Shown: positions 24,453 to 33,797 of the stretch, piece after piece | How the letters are laid out: each line of letters begins with the position of its first letter | Numbering within the stretch: the first letter of the stretch is position 1 | Assembly (NCBI GenBank): GCA_036703985.1 | Contig: DATNQN010000011.1 | Location: 32,571 to 96,570 of the forward strand | Reading direction: 5' to 3' | Length of the DNA stretch: 64,000 bases | From: Leptolyngbyaceae cyanobacterium | Lineage (GTDB): Bacteria; Cyanobacteriota; Cyanobacteriia; Cyanobacteriales; Aerosakkonemataceae | Program-made: the position numbers and the translations under genes | The notes under the pieces: generated by a model | What the model was told of the DNA's origin: nothing | The model's input: only the letters and a program-made list of their open reading frames with translations | The model's database searches: none

Positions 24453-25472
24453 TTAGCGAGATTCGGTAATAATTTTTACTTGTCCCATTCCCATGCCTGT
24501 TTTCCGTCCGATTCCGGCAAAAACGGCAAAATTGGCTAGGGTAGTTGCGATCGCAGCTTCTTCTGGTTTGGGGAACAAGTACCGCACCCAACCTTGAGCG
24601 CCAATTTCTGGCCCACCTTTCATTTTGAGGGCATAAGTTTTAATGTCAAATGCCGATACTAAACAATGCCATTTAATCGCGGGAAAATGTAAATTTTCCG
24701 GTGCGAAAGTGTTCCAACGTCGCCATAAGTTATCGAATACTAATTCTGGTAATGGTAAAGCTTGGACGTTTTGTTCTTGTTTAAAACTGGTAGGAGAAAC
24801 AAACTCGATTTCAATTAAATGGCAGCTTGGTATCTTGACTAATTCTTCAAAAGTAGTACTTTTGACAATTTCTAAACTGTTTCCCAACCGACAATCGATA
24901 TGGGCTAAATTAATATCAACTCCTAAATCTTGACTCAAACCCCAAAGTAGAGGCGCTAACAGAGCTTTTTGTAATATACTAATTCTTAAATAGAAGTTTT
25001 GACGGAAAGTATTGGATCTCAATGCAAGGGTTACTGGTAAACTTTTAGACGAGTGAATTTCTTCTGCTAAATCTGGATTGGTGGCGGCTAACCATTTAAA
25101 AAATCGGGCATGAATGGCACGTCCCATCGTGGATGGTAATGTTTTGGCTGGGGTGAGGGAAACGTGCAATACGTGCAAGGAATGACGGTCTATTTCGATA
25201 TCGTTAATTTGATACGTTTTGCCTTGCCACTGCACTATTTTATTTTGATTTATTTGACGAGAAATAGAATCTAATAATAAAGGATAATGTTTTGCTTCTG
25301 GTAAAATTGGCATTACCTTGGTAATGTCGCCACTTTTAGTTAAATTAACCCAAATTGGTATGTTTGGCGAGGGGGGAAGCCAATTAGTTAAGGAAACCGA
25401 TCGATCGCTATTTGACAAAGGTTGTAAAATGACTTTTAAACCAGCGATCGCATTACCAGAATTTTCTTCCAT
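24453..25472 (-). CDS. cas6: Cas6-family CRISPR endoribonuclease with N-terminal extension
   Basis: A 339-residue protein whose last 240 residues fit Cas6, the RAMP nuclease that cuts pre-crRNA in type I and III systems. Marks are LPSTMGRAIHARFFKWLAAT (about 114-133, with the His proposed as catalytic in this group) and the C-terminal glycine-rich loop FAGIGRKTGMGMGQVK. The usual Cas6 start aligns near residue 100 (HVLHVSLTPAKTLP), so the first 95 or so residues are an extension I do not recognise. No array and no other cas gene lies in the window. The WD40 STAND gene ends 41 bases upstream of its start in the same direction. Confidence 0.8.
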   Translation of the reverse strand: MEENSGNAIAGLKVILQPLSNSDRSVSLTNWLPPSPNIPIWVNLTKSGDITKVMPILPEAKHYPLLLDSISRQINQNKIVQWQGKTYQINDIEIDRHSLHVLHVSLTPAKTLPSTMGRAIHARFFKWLAATNPDLAEEIHSSKSLPVTLALRSNTFRQNFYLRISILQKALLAPLLWGLSQDLGVDINLAHIDCRLGNSLEIVKSTTFEELVKIPSCHLIEIEFVSPTSFKQEQNVQALPLPELVFDNLWRRWNTFAPENLHFPAIKWHCLVSAFDIKTYALKMKGGPEIGAQGWVRYLFPKPEEAAIATTLANFAVFAGIGRKTGMGMGQVKIITESR

Positions 25473-25513
25473 AATTTATACTAAGTAGGTAGGCAGGAGT
25501 CAGAATTCAGGAG

Positions 25514-28500
25514 TCAGAATTCAGGGGTTACAAAATTTCCCCTTTCCCCTTTTCCCCTTTCCCCCTTTCCCTTTGCGCCTAAAGCTTTGAGAGTGGCAAT
25601 AGTTGCTTCGGTTAAACCCGTAACCCCTGTAATATTCATACCTTCATAAGGACGATCGCTTTTCAAGGTTTGCAGGCATTTACCTGTCGCAACATCCCAT
25701 AATTTTATTGTCTCAGAATCGCTGCCACTAGCTAAAATTTTTCCATCTGAACTAAAGGCGATCGACCAGACGTAACCGTGATTTACTTCTAAAATTTGGC
25801 AACATTTATTACTAGTAATATCCCAAAAACGTACCGTACTGTCGGAACTGCCAGTAGCGAGGAGATTTTCTTGGGGACTAAAGGCGATCGCATTAATCGC
25901 GCCAGTATGTCCCTGTAAAATTTGTACGCATTCCCCAGTCGAGATATCCCACAATCTAACGGTTTGGTCGAAACTACCGCTAGCGAGAAGATTACCTTGG
26001 GGACTAAATGCTACTGATTCTACCCAACTGAGATGCGATCGCAAAATTTGCACGCATTCTCCACTAGAAATATCCCACAATCTGATGGTTTGGTCAAAAC
26101 TACCACTAGCGAGAAGATTTCCTTGGGGACTAAACGCGATCGAATAAATTAAACCAGTATGTCCTGAGAACGTTTGCAAACATTTACCAGTATTAATATC
26201 CCAAATTTTGGCGGTTTTATCTTCACCAGCACTAGCTAAAATACTGTCGTTGGGAGAAAAATCGATCGACCAAATCCAACCTGTATGTCCTTGCAAAGTT
26301 TGCACAGATTGTCCGGTTTGCCAATCCCATAATTCGATCGCGCGATCGTTACCTGTTGCTAGAATACGTCCATCGTGACTGAAAGCGACAGACCAACTCC
26401 AACCTGCATCTAACTGCAAAGTTTTGACTAGTTCGCCAGTTTGCACGTTCCACAATCCGATTTTGCGATCGTTACCAGCAGCTAAAATTTGGAGAGAATC
26501 TTGATTAAGATCGTAAATGGGCGGACTGAAAGCCACCGAATGCACGTAATCTCGACTTCCTTGCAAAGTTCTCAAACAATACCCCGTGCGAGTATCCCAA
26601 AGCCTCACCGTGCGGTCTATACTGCCAGTAGCCAACATTTGTCCGTTGGGATGAAACGCTAACGAACTTACCCACGTAGCGTGACCTTGCAAAGAAAGCA
26701 GACAAGTACCATCCGTCACATCCCACAACTTAACTGTACGGTCTTGACCGCCACTCGCCAAAACTTTCCCATCCGGACTAAACGCCAGTCGCCACACCCA
26801 AGCAACGTGACCCCGCAAAACTTCACGGCAAGTATTAGTTTTGACATCCCACAAATATATCGTCGCGTCATCGCCACAACTAGCGAGAGTGCTGCCATCC
26901 GGACTAAATAACACCGACCACACCCAACCTTGATGTCCTGGCAGAGTTCGATCGCAAGTGCCGCTTGCTACATCCCACAGCTTAACCGCCCCTTCGATAC
27001 TGCCGCAAGCAACTGTTTTGCCATCCGAACTGAAAGAAACCGCAAATACCCAACCGCTACCAGTTTCCCAAGTTTGCAAACATTCCCCAGTTTGCACATC
27101 CCAAAATTTAATCGTAGCTTCAGTACCGCAAGCCAAAGTATTTCCATCCGGACTGAAAACAACAGATTGCACCCAATTTTTATGCCCTGTTAAAGTTTTC
27201 AAACATTTACCTGTTGAGATATCCCATAACTTTGCAGTTTTGTCTTCGCTACCACTAGCCAGGATGTGTCCATCATGACTAAAAGCAAGAGATTGTACCC
27301 AACCTTGATGTCCCTGCAATATTTGCAAAAAAGTGGTGTGCAAACTTTCTACTCTTTCATCAATTTGCCATAAACGAATTTCACCATCTGTATCGCCCGT
27401 TGCTAAAATTTTTCCATCCGGGCTGAATGCTACTGCAAAGATAGTGCGAAAAGTTTCGTTGAAAACGCATTTCGCAAAGTTGGCATTTTGGAAATTGACA
27501 TTATGTAAATTTACGTCTTGTAAGTAAGCTTGCCAAATTGTTAAATCAGAAAAATCATAGTTGGTTAAATTTGTCTTTAATTGGCATAGTAAATTGATGG
27601 CATTTCCGCCAGCGTAACCTTGCTGAGATTTGGATTGAATTCTCAAGTTTGCCAAAATGTCGATTAAGCAATTTGCAATAGATTTTTTTGAACCAAAATT
27701 AACTAGAATTTGTTCTGCGATCGGATTGAGAATCAAACGAATTTGGGTATCTCTAACATAATCGAGAGTTTGAGCTTTAATCAAAGCATGACTGCGGAAA
27801 ATACTAATGTTTTGACTGGTGATTTCTCGACAAACTTGTTCGATTAGTCGCCCCGTCACGTATTCCATAATCACTGGTTGCAAGGTAAAACGCAAGGCGC
27901 TATTTTGACCTAAGGTAGGAGTCGATTTTTCAATTAAGGAACGCCTACCCAAAGATTCCAATGCCTCTAGTAATTTGGCAGCGGCAACAGGCGAAATGAT
28001 ATCTTCTTTTAATTCAGCCATTGAAACGGGTTCGCGATTAATTGCCAGCCAATACATCACCTCTTCTTCTAAACTAGATAAACGATTAAAGTGTTGGTCT
28101 AATAAATCGCGAATGTCGCCAAAAACAACCGTATTTTCGGCTAAAAATTCGGCAATATTTCCATTGAATAATTCTTGGATGGTGGTCGAAACGATCTTTA
28201 ATGCTAAAGGGTTTCCTGTATAGCGTTGGATCAGTTGTTCCCATTCTTCACCAGTAGCACGGAAAAACCCTTTTGCCCGTAAGATTTCTTGTCCGTCTGT
28301 GGAGTTTAAACCAATTAATTGCAGTGACCTTACTGGTAAACTTGCGCCTTCTAAAGAAGCAACTTCTTTCGGTTTTTCTCGACTGGTGAGAAGTAAACAG
28401 CTTTGATGATTCGCTTCTGCTACTTGTTTGAATAATTCTCCATAATCTTCATATCCATCGGCATAATATCCCGCGCGTTCGCCACATAAAATAGTTTCTA

Positions 28501-29167
28501 CGTTGTCGATAATTATTAAACAGCGTTTTTGACGAAGAATTTCGCCAAAACGGGAAATCAAATGACCGACATTTTTTGGTAAATCGGTTTCTTCTTGGTT
28601 TGATAAAAATTGAATTAATTTAGCTAAAAATTCGACAATTGGTGGCGCGTTGCGGAGACTGCGCCAAATCACATAATCGAAATTATCTTGAATTTCTTCC
28701 GCTAATTTAACGGATAAAGCTGTTTTACCGATGCCGCCAATACCCAGCAGTGCGACTAAACGACAGTTGTCTTGTATAATCCAGTACTTTAACTTGGCAC
28801 GTTCGTCTGCGCGATCGTAAAAAGAGGATACGTCAATTGCTTCACCCCAATCGATCTGATGTTGCTTTGGCGATCGCTCGGTGCGATCGTCATCAGAAAT
28901 TGGCCTAGTATAATCTTCAGGCTGTAACTGTAAGTGAAAAGCCCGGAAAAAGTACTCTAAAGTTTGTTTGTCAACGGCTTCTTCGTGCGCTAACACTTTG
29001 GCGATCGTAAAAGGTGCTAAGTTAGTGCGATCGTTTAATTCCTCTAGAGTAAACTTATCCCCATTATTTTCCTCAATTTCCAACTGCCGTCTTGCTTCTG
29101 CTAGCTTTTGCAAGCCTTTCGGCGTCAGGATAACACCGCGTTTGCGTCTTTGCTTGTGTCGATCCAT
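25514..29167 (-). CDS. STAND NTPase: HTH, NB-ARC and 14 WD40 repeats
   Basis: A 1217-residue NLR-like signalling ATPase. Residues 1-90 hold a helix-turn-helix-like domain ([19 protein letters not shown]). NB-ARC follows: Walker A GIGGIGKT (142-149), Walker [10 protein letters not shown] (216-224), LLLTSREKP and GNPLAL. Winged-helix and helical regions lead to a pentapeptide-like patch ([16 protein letters not shown]). About residues 572-1190 carry 14 WD40 repeats, enough for two seven-bladed propellers, several nearly identical ([16 protein letters not shown] twice in a row). Such proteins sense a ligand with the repeats and oligomerise by the NTPase. No toxic effector domain is obvious. The last 20 or so residues ([12 protein letters not shown]) are encoded by an intergenic low-complexity repeat. 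Confidence 0.9.
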   Translation of the reverse strand: MDRHKQRRKRGVILTPKGLQKLAEARRQLEIEENNGDKFTLEELNDRTNLAPFTIAKVLAHEEAVDKQTLEYFFRAFHLQLQPEDYTRPISDDDRTERSPKQHQIDWGEAIDVSSFYDRADERAKLKYWIIQDNCRLVALLGIGGIGKTALSVKLAEEIQDNFDYVIWRSLRNAPPIVEFLAKLIQFLSNQEETDLPKNVGHLISRFGEILRQKRCLIIIDNVETILCGERAGYYADGYEDYGELFKQVAEANHQSCLLLTSREKPKEVASLEGASLPVRSLQLIGLNSTDGQEILRAKGFFRATGEEWEQLIQRYTGNPLALKIVSTTIQELFNGNIAEFLAENTVVFGDIRDLLDQHFNRLSSLEEEVMYWLAINREPVSMAELKEDIISPVAAAKLLEALESLGRRSLIEKSTPTLGQNSALRFTLQPVIMEYVTGRLIEQVCREITSQNISIFRSHALIKAQTLDYVRDTQIRLILNPIAEQILVNFGSKKSIANCLIDILANLRIQSKSQQGYAGGNAINLLCQLKTNLTNYDFSDLTIWQAYLQDVNLHNVNFQNANFAKCVFNETFRTIFAVAFSPDGKILATGDTDGEIRLWQIDERVESLHTTFLQILQGHQGWVQSLAFSHDGHILASGSEDKTAKLWDISTGKCLKTLTGHKNWVQSVVFSPDGNTLACGTEATIKFWDVQTGECLQTWETGSGWVFAVSFSSDGKTVACGSIEGAVKLWDVASGTCDRTLPGHQGWVWSVLFSPDGSTLASCGDDATIYLWDVKTNTCREVLRGHVAWVWRLAFSPDGKVLASGGQDRTVKLWDVTDGTCLLSLQGHATWVSSLAFHPNGQMLATGSIDRTVRLWDTRTGYCLRTLQGSRDYVHSVAFSPPIYDLNQDSLQILAAGNDRKIGLWNVQTGELVKTLQLDAGWSWSVAFSHDGRILATGNDRAIELWDWQTGQSVQTLQGHTGWIWSIDFSPNDSILASAGEDKTAKIWDINTGKCLQTFSGHTGLIYSIAFSPQGNLLASGSFDQTIRLWDISSGECVQILRSHLSWVESVAFSPQGNLLASGSFDQTVRLWDISTGECVQILQGHTGAINAIAFSPQENLLATGSSDSTVRFWDITSNKCCQILEVNHGYVWSIAFSSDGKILASGSDSETIKLWDVATGKCLQTLKSDRPYEGMNITGVTGLTEATIATLKALGAKGKGERGKGERGNFVTPEF

Positions 29168-29288
29168 ATTTGTTTCACGCTTAACTGATCTTAAGTTAGC
29201 GCCTTAAGACCTTTAACTTTACTGGTAGAGACGAGGGGAGGAGGACACACTGAAAGTATCGGTGTGGTTGATAAACCTAACCCCCCAG

Positions 29289-29313
29289 CCCCCTTCCCTA
29301 CTAGGGAAGGGGG
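29289..29313. repeat. CCCCCTTCCCTA palindrome
   Basis: CCCCCTTCCCTA (29289-29300) and TAGGGAAGGGGG (29302-29313) form a perfect 12-bp stem. It lies in the divergent gap before ndhK, 100 bases upstream of its start. It resembles the inner hairpin of the 105-bp MITE but lacks the MITE ends. Confidence 0.65.
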
Positions 29314-29412
29314 AGCAAGAAGGAAAGCCCCTCTCCTTGCAGTATTGGGGTCAATCCAACAAATTTCGATCGCACCCGTAAGTAGTCCTCAACATTAGCA
29401 GGAGAAATAACG

Positions 29413-30126
29413 GTGAACTCCTCTGCAACTGTCGCGCCAGACAAAATCATCAACCCCGTCGAACATCCGCAAGTTACCCAGCAATTATCAGAGAATGTAA
29501 TATTAACTACCGTCGATGATCTGTACAATTGGGCGCGTCTTTCTAGTTTATGGCCTTTAATGTTCGGTACTGCTTGTTGCTTCATCGAATTTTCGGCTAT
29601 GCTGGGTTCGCGATTTGATTTCGATCGCTTTGGTTTAATTCCCAGAATGACGCCTCGCCAAGCAGATTTGCTGATTACTGCCGGCACCATTACCATGAAA
29701 TTCGCGCCAACTTTAATTCGGCTTTACGAACAAATGGCTGAACCAAAATATGTAATTGCAATGGGCGCTTGTACGATTACGGGCGGAATGTTTAGCGTTG
29801 ATTCGCCTACCGTCGTGCGAGGTGTAGATAAACTAATTCCTGTCGATGTTTATTTGCCTGGTTGTCCGCCCAGACCGGAAGCTATCATGGATGCGATCGT
29901 GAAACTTCGCAAGAAAATCTCAGCAGATAGCATTCAAGAAAAAGATACGAAAAAACAATCTCACCGCTATTACAGTACTACCCATAAAATGAAAGTAGTT
30001 GACCCAATTTTAACGGGTAAATATCTGGAAAGGCATACTAGTAAACAACCACTTCAAGAATTAAATCCCGGACTTGAATTACCAGTAAACGCTGCTGCAA
30101 AAATTACTGAAAAGCTGGAGAAATAA
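29413..30126 (+). CDS. ndhK: NADH/plastoquinone dehydrogenase subunit K (isolated copy)
   Basis: A 237-residue PSST/NuoB-type subunit that carries the N2 [4Fe-4S] cluster of the NDH-1 complex in thylakoid or cytoplasmic membrane. Cluster ligands are in [11 protein letters not shown] (two Cys), [12 protein letters not shown] and [11 protein letters not shown]. The N-terminus [20 protein letters not shown] is typical. GTG start after GGAGAA (29401-29406). In cyanobacteria ndhK normally sits in ndhC-ndhK-ndhJ; here neither ndhC nor ndhJ is adjacent, and a cytochrome P450 begins two bases after the stop. This may be a paralogue that docks with a different partner or merely a transplanted copy. 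All four Cys are kept, so it is probably functional. Confidence 0.9.
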   Translation: MNSSATVAPDKIINPVEHPQVTQQLSENVILTTVDDLYNWARLSSLWPLMFGTACCFIEFSAMLGSRFDFDRFGLIPRMTPRQADLLITAGTITMKFAPTLIRLYEQMAEPKYVIAMGACTITGGMFSVDSPTVVRGVDKLIPVDVYLPGCPPRPEAIMDAIVKLRKKISADSIQEKDTKKQSHRYYSTTHKMKVVDPILTGKYLERHTSKQPLQELNPGLELPVNAAAKITEKLEK

Positions 30127-30128
30127 AG

Positions 30129-31508
30129 ATGGTTACCTTACAAGAAAATCGCCAAAGCAAACCAATTGCCAAAGTACCAGAACCGAACGTTCCCCGTTGG
30201 TTGCAAACATTTCGAGGTATCCTGTGGCCTTTAAAATATCTGGAAAAAACCGCTAAAGATTGCGGTGATATTTACGTGGCAAAGTTTGCCGGATTTCCCA
30301 ACCAAGTTATTCTCGGCAACCCAAAAGCAATTGAGGAACTTTTCACAAGTGACCATAAACTGTTTGAATCTGCACCGACTAACCAAATTTTGCAACCTTT
30401 ATTAGGTAGTTATTCTCTAATTCTTCATGATGGGGCATATCATCAAAGACAACGCAAGTTATTGATGCCTCCCTTTCATGGGGAACGGATGAAAGCTTAC
30501 GGAGAAATTATTTGTGAAGTGACAGAAAAAGTAATCGGGGATTGGAAAATCGGTCAACCGTTTACAGCCCGTCACTACACCCAAGAAATATCGATGCGGG
30601 TAATTTTACGAGCGGTTTTTGGTTTAGCTGAAGGAGAACGTTACGAACAATTAAATGAAAAACTTACTAGCTTGCTGGAGATTACTGGTTCTCCTTTAAG
30701 TTCTAGTTTCTTGTTTTTGCGATCGCTACAAAAAGACCTTGGTTCCTGGAGTCCTTGGGGGAAATTCCTGCGCCAAAGACAAGAAATCGACGAATTGCTT
30801 TATGCGGAAATTCGCGAAAGACGGGCTAAAAATGATTTATCTGGTCAAGATATTCTCAGCTTAATGTTAGCCGCCCGCGATGAAGAAGGCCAACCGATGA
30901 CCGATGAAGAGTTAAAAGACGAGTTGATGACCTTGCTGTTTGCGGGACATGAAACGACTGCAACAGCTTTGGCATGGGCGTTGTACTGGATTCATCTTTT
31001 ACCGGAAGTCAAAGAAAAGCTGCTGCACGAGTTAAACGGCTTGGGAGAAAACCCCGATTTAAACGCGATCGCAAAACTTCCCTATCTGAATGCTATTTGC
31101 TGCGAAACATTACGCATTTACCCGGTAGTTTTATTTACATTCGCTCGCATTCCTAAAGAACCCGTAGAAATCATGGGATATCAATTGGAAGCGGGAACTA
31201 TGATATCTCCCTGCATTTACTTAGTTCATCATCGCGAAGATTTATATCCGGAACCAAAACAATTTAAACCAGAACGCTTCCTAGAAAGACAATATTCCCC
31301 ATTTGAATTTTTCCCCTTTGGCGGTAGCAATCGCCGTTGTATTGGCATGGCTTTTGCAATGTTTGAAATGAAACTAGTACTGGCTACCATCTTGTTAAAA
31401 ACAGAACTAGCGCTAGCAGAAAAACGTCCAGTTTTCCCCGTCCGTCGCGGCGTTACGATGACACCAGCCGGAGGGGTGCGTTTGGTTTTAAATAGTCTGA
31501 AGCGATAA
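30129..31508 (+). CDS. Cytochrome P450
   Basis: A 459-residue haem monooxygenase, probably of the CYP110-type group common in filamentous cyanobacteria (recall, not tested). The oxygen-binding helix I motif is FAGHETTATAL, the ExxR motif is ETLRIYP, the PERF-type motif is FKPERFLE, and the haem-ligand loop is FPFGGSNRRCIGMAFA. The substrate is unknown; fatty acids, alkanes and terpenoids are known for the family. It follows ndhK by two bases and is very likely co-transcribed with it, an unusual pairing. It ends before a strong hairpin terminator. Confidence 0.9.
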   Translation: MVTLQENRQSKPIAKVPEPNVPRWLQTFRGILWPLKYLEKTAKDCGDIYVAKFAGFPNQVILGNPKAIEELFTSDHKLFESAPTNQILQPLLGSYSLILHDGAYHQRQRKLLMPPFHGERMKAYGEIICEVTEKVIGDWKIGQPFTARHYTQEISMRVILRAVFGLAEGERYEQLNEKLTSLLEITGSPLSSSFLFLRSLQKDLGSWSPWGKFLRQRQEIDELLYAEIRERRAKNDLSGQDILSLMLAARDEEGQPMTDEELKDELMTLLFAGHETTATALAWALYWIHLLPEVKEKLLHELNGLGENPDLNAIAKLPYLNAICCETLRIYPVVLFTFARIPKEPVEIMGYQLEAGTMISPCIYLVHHREDLYPEPKQFKPERFLERQYSPFEFFPFGGSNRRCIGMAFAMFEMKLVLATILLKTELALAEKRPVFPVRRGVTMTPAGGVRLVLNSLKR

Positions 31509-31536
31509 AGAGAAGTTTTTTCAAGAACTGATGATA

Positions 31537-31567
31537 GACCCCCGACTTATTGAAGAAGTCGGGGGTC
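31537..31567 (+). terminator. Terminator after the P450 gene
   Basis: GACCCCCGACTT (31537-31548) pairs with AAGTCGGGGGTC (31556-31567), a 12-bp stem with a 7-base loop. A run of seven T follows about a dozen bases further. It closes the ndhK-P450 unit. Confidence 0.7.
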
Positions 31568-31843
31568 GATCGTTAGTTAGCATTTTTTTGCTGCTCTTTC
31601 TGAAGGTGGATTTTGCAAATTTTACTTTTCAAACTATTGATAGATAAAAAAGTCATAATTCAATGGTAGTTAAAAACCTGAATATTATTTAAGCTTATTT
31701 ATACTGATCGATAGATATTTGACTAAAACTTAAATATAAACCGCTAGACATATCGCCACAAAGATTTTTTTAGGACATAATAACTTTCAGCCGTAAACCC
31801 TATGTAAACAGTTAAATTCTCTAAAAAACAGGAGTTTTTTTTA
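31568..31843. other. AT-rich upstream region of the CHRD-RTX gene
   Basis: The remaining part of a 335-base gap. No open frame or repeat that I can support. It ends in ACAGGAG, the ribosome-binding site of the next gene, so it should contain that gene's promoter. Confidence 0.5.
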
Positions 31844-33082
31844 ATGGCCAATATATTCAAAGTTGCTTTTTCAGGCAATCAAGAAGTACCTCCCATCGAG
31901 ACACCAGCTACTGCTACTGGTTCTTTACAACTAAATGAAATTGGGGATGCTCTTTCTTACAACATAACGGTTAAAGGTTTTGATTTCGGAACTTTATTGG
32001 GTATAGCACCCGTAACTCCCAGCACAACAGATGATGTAGTTGGTTTGCATTTCCATGTAGGAGCGCGAGGTACTAATGGCGCTGTAGTATTTGGAATTGC
32101 TAACCCAACGCAAGATACAGACGATCGCGCGATCGTCATTAACCCAGATGGCTCGACAACTATTACAGGTATTTGGGAACAAACCGATCCTGCCAATCAG
32201 CCGTTGAGTAATTTCGCACCGACTCTGCTCGCCACGCCTGGTGGTGCTGATACGAATTTATACTTGAACATCCATACCAATGCTTTTTCTGGCGGTGAAC
32301 TGCGCGGTCAATTAGTTGGCTCGACTGGCATTTTTGATATAGGAACTGAGAATAACGATAATCTGATCGGTGCAGAGGGAGACGATACCTTATTTGGTAG
32401 AGGGGGAAATGACCTTATTTCCGGTAATAATGGCGACGATTTGATCAACGGCAATCAAGGTAGCGACACCATCGATGGAGGTATCGGTAACGATTCCCTC
32501 TTTGGTGGTCAAGGTGATGATTTTCTGTTCGGCAAATCTGGTAATGACGTGATGTTTGCCAACATCGGAAACGATTCCCTATCCGGCGGTGAAGGGGACG
32601 ACTTGATGAACGGCAATCAAGGCAATGACACCATCGATGGGAATGCAGGCAACGATATTATCTACGGCGGTCAAGAAGACGATCTCCTGATCGGTAGCCT
32701 CGGTAGTGATTACTTAAGTGGCGATAAAGGTAACGATATTCTCAGTGGTGTTGATGGCAGTGCTGCTAGTCCCGGACAAAATGAAGTAGATATTTTAGTT
32801 GGTGGAGAAGGGGCCGATCGATTTAACTTGGCAAACAATCTGCAATTTTATTACGTTGGCGATGGTAATAACGGCTACGCCGTAATTGCAGACTTCAATC
32901 CTAATGAGGATAGAATTCAATTGCGGGGAGGGACGGGGAACTACGTATTGGGTGCTTCTCCCAATGGCTTACCTGGTGGAACGGCTATTTTTCAACCCAT
33001 CAATGGCCAAAACGATTTGGTTGCGATCGTTCAAGGAACTGATAACCTGAACTTGGGCGCTGCTTACATCTCTTATGTTTAA
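31844..33082 (+). CDS. CHRD-domain protein with RTX calcium-binding repeats
   Basis: A 412-residue protein. The N-terminal CHRD domain is at about residues 3-165 (FSGNQEVPPIETPATATGSL, VGLHFHVG, LNIHTNAFSGGELRGQL). About nine RTX nonapeptide units follow (GAEGDDTLFGRGGNDLISG onwards to about residue 305), then a C-terminal region with ADFNPNEDRIQLRG. There is no N-terminal signal peptide, which together with the RTX repeats suggests type I secretion through a C-terminal signal. The function is unknown; CHRD occurs in diverse secreted bacterial proteins. ATG preceded by AGGAG. No secretion genes are adjacent. Confidence 0.88.
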   Translation: MANIFKVAFSGNQEVPPIETPATATGSLQLNEIGDALSYNITVKGFDFGTLLGIAPVTPSTTDDVVGLHFHVGARGTNGAVVFGIANPTQDTDDRAIVINPDGSTTITGIWEQTDPANQPLSNFAPTLLATPGGADTNLYLNIHTNAFSGGELRGQLVGSTGIFDIGTENNDNLIGAEGDDTLFGRGGNDLISGNNGDDLINGNQGSDTIDGGIGNDSLFGGQGDDFLFGKSGNDVMFANIGNDSLSGGEGDDLMNGNQGNDTIDGNAGNDIIYGGQEDDLLIGSLGSDYLSGDKGNDILSGVDGSAASPGQNEVDILVGGEGADRFNLANNLQFYYVGDGNNGYAVIADFNPNEDRIQLRGGTGNYVLGASPNGLPGGTAIFQPINGQNDLVAIVQGTDNLNLGAAYISYV

Positions 33083-33158
33083 TAAGGTTATCTGATTGTA
33101 GGGGCGGGTTTAGACGACAATCCTTGATTACCAGACAACCTCGTGAAAAAACCCGCCC

Positions 33159-33740
33159 TCAACCTAACCTACAAGAAAAGTTTTCTGGCGTATTGATATC
33201 GGTGAGAACAACAGGCATATCAAATTCTACTTTCTGGATTTCCTCATAAAAATCTCCGACAATTTGACGCAATCCAAAAGTTTCTTCTCGGATATTTTCT
33301 AAGTACGGTAGCGCTGACGAAGAAAAAAATAATGGATGTCCTAATTTACCCTGATAAGTAGGGGCTGTAATTATTGGGTTATTGGCTATTTGCGCTTGTA
33401 ATAACTTCTGGTAAATTTCAGTTAGTCTTGGTTGGTCAACGGCAGAGATAACCAGAACTTGACAATTCTTGGGGATGGCTTGTAATCCTACCAAAATAGA
33501 ACTAGTTTTGCCTTTTTTCGATTCTGGATTAATCAAAATTATCGTACCGATCGGACAATCTTTTTGACGCTCGGCATTATGGAGGCCAAGCACTACGATC
33601 GGTGTAATACCTGCCAGTAAAAATTGCTCTATTTGATAAGATAATAAAGTTTGATTTTCTCCCCAAGGTAGGGAAGCTTTGCAAGTACCCATTCGGCGGG
33701 AGTAACCAGCAGCAAGAATGATAGCGAAATAAGGAAGCAA
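33159..33740 (-). CDS. MobA/MocA-like nucleotidyltransferase
   Basis: A 193-residue NTP transferase with the N-terminal signature AIILAAGYSRRMGTCKASLP and a later VISAVDQPRL (the metal-binding Asp region), HPLFFSSSALPYL and DINTPEN. Homologues such as MocA transfer CMP to molybdopterin-Mo to make the dinucleotide cofactor of xanthine-dehydrogenase-type enzymes. The XdhC gene just upstream fits that role. TTG start; an ATG 13 bases upstream is out of frame. The last four residues and stop fall within a TGTAGGTTAGGTTGA-type repeat. Confidence 0.82.
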   Translation of the reverse strand: MLPYFAIILAAGYSRRMGTCKASLPWGENQTLLSYQIEQFLLAGITPIVVLGLHNAERQKDCPIGTIILINPESKKGKTSSILVGLQAIPKNCQVLVISAVDQPRLTEIYQKLLQAQIANNPIITAPTYQGKLGHPLFFSSSALPYLENIREETFGLRQIVGDFYEEIQKVEFDMPVVLTDINTPENFSCRLG

Positions 33741-33797
33741 GAGCCAAAAACATGACGAATATACTAATTATAACTAACCTGGTTTGTCGTGAGGAAT

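Noticed and set aside
29301..29696. A 131-codon minus-strand frame over the ndhK start
   Set aside because: It is the complement of well-conserved ndhK codons and has no credible features.
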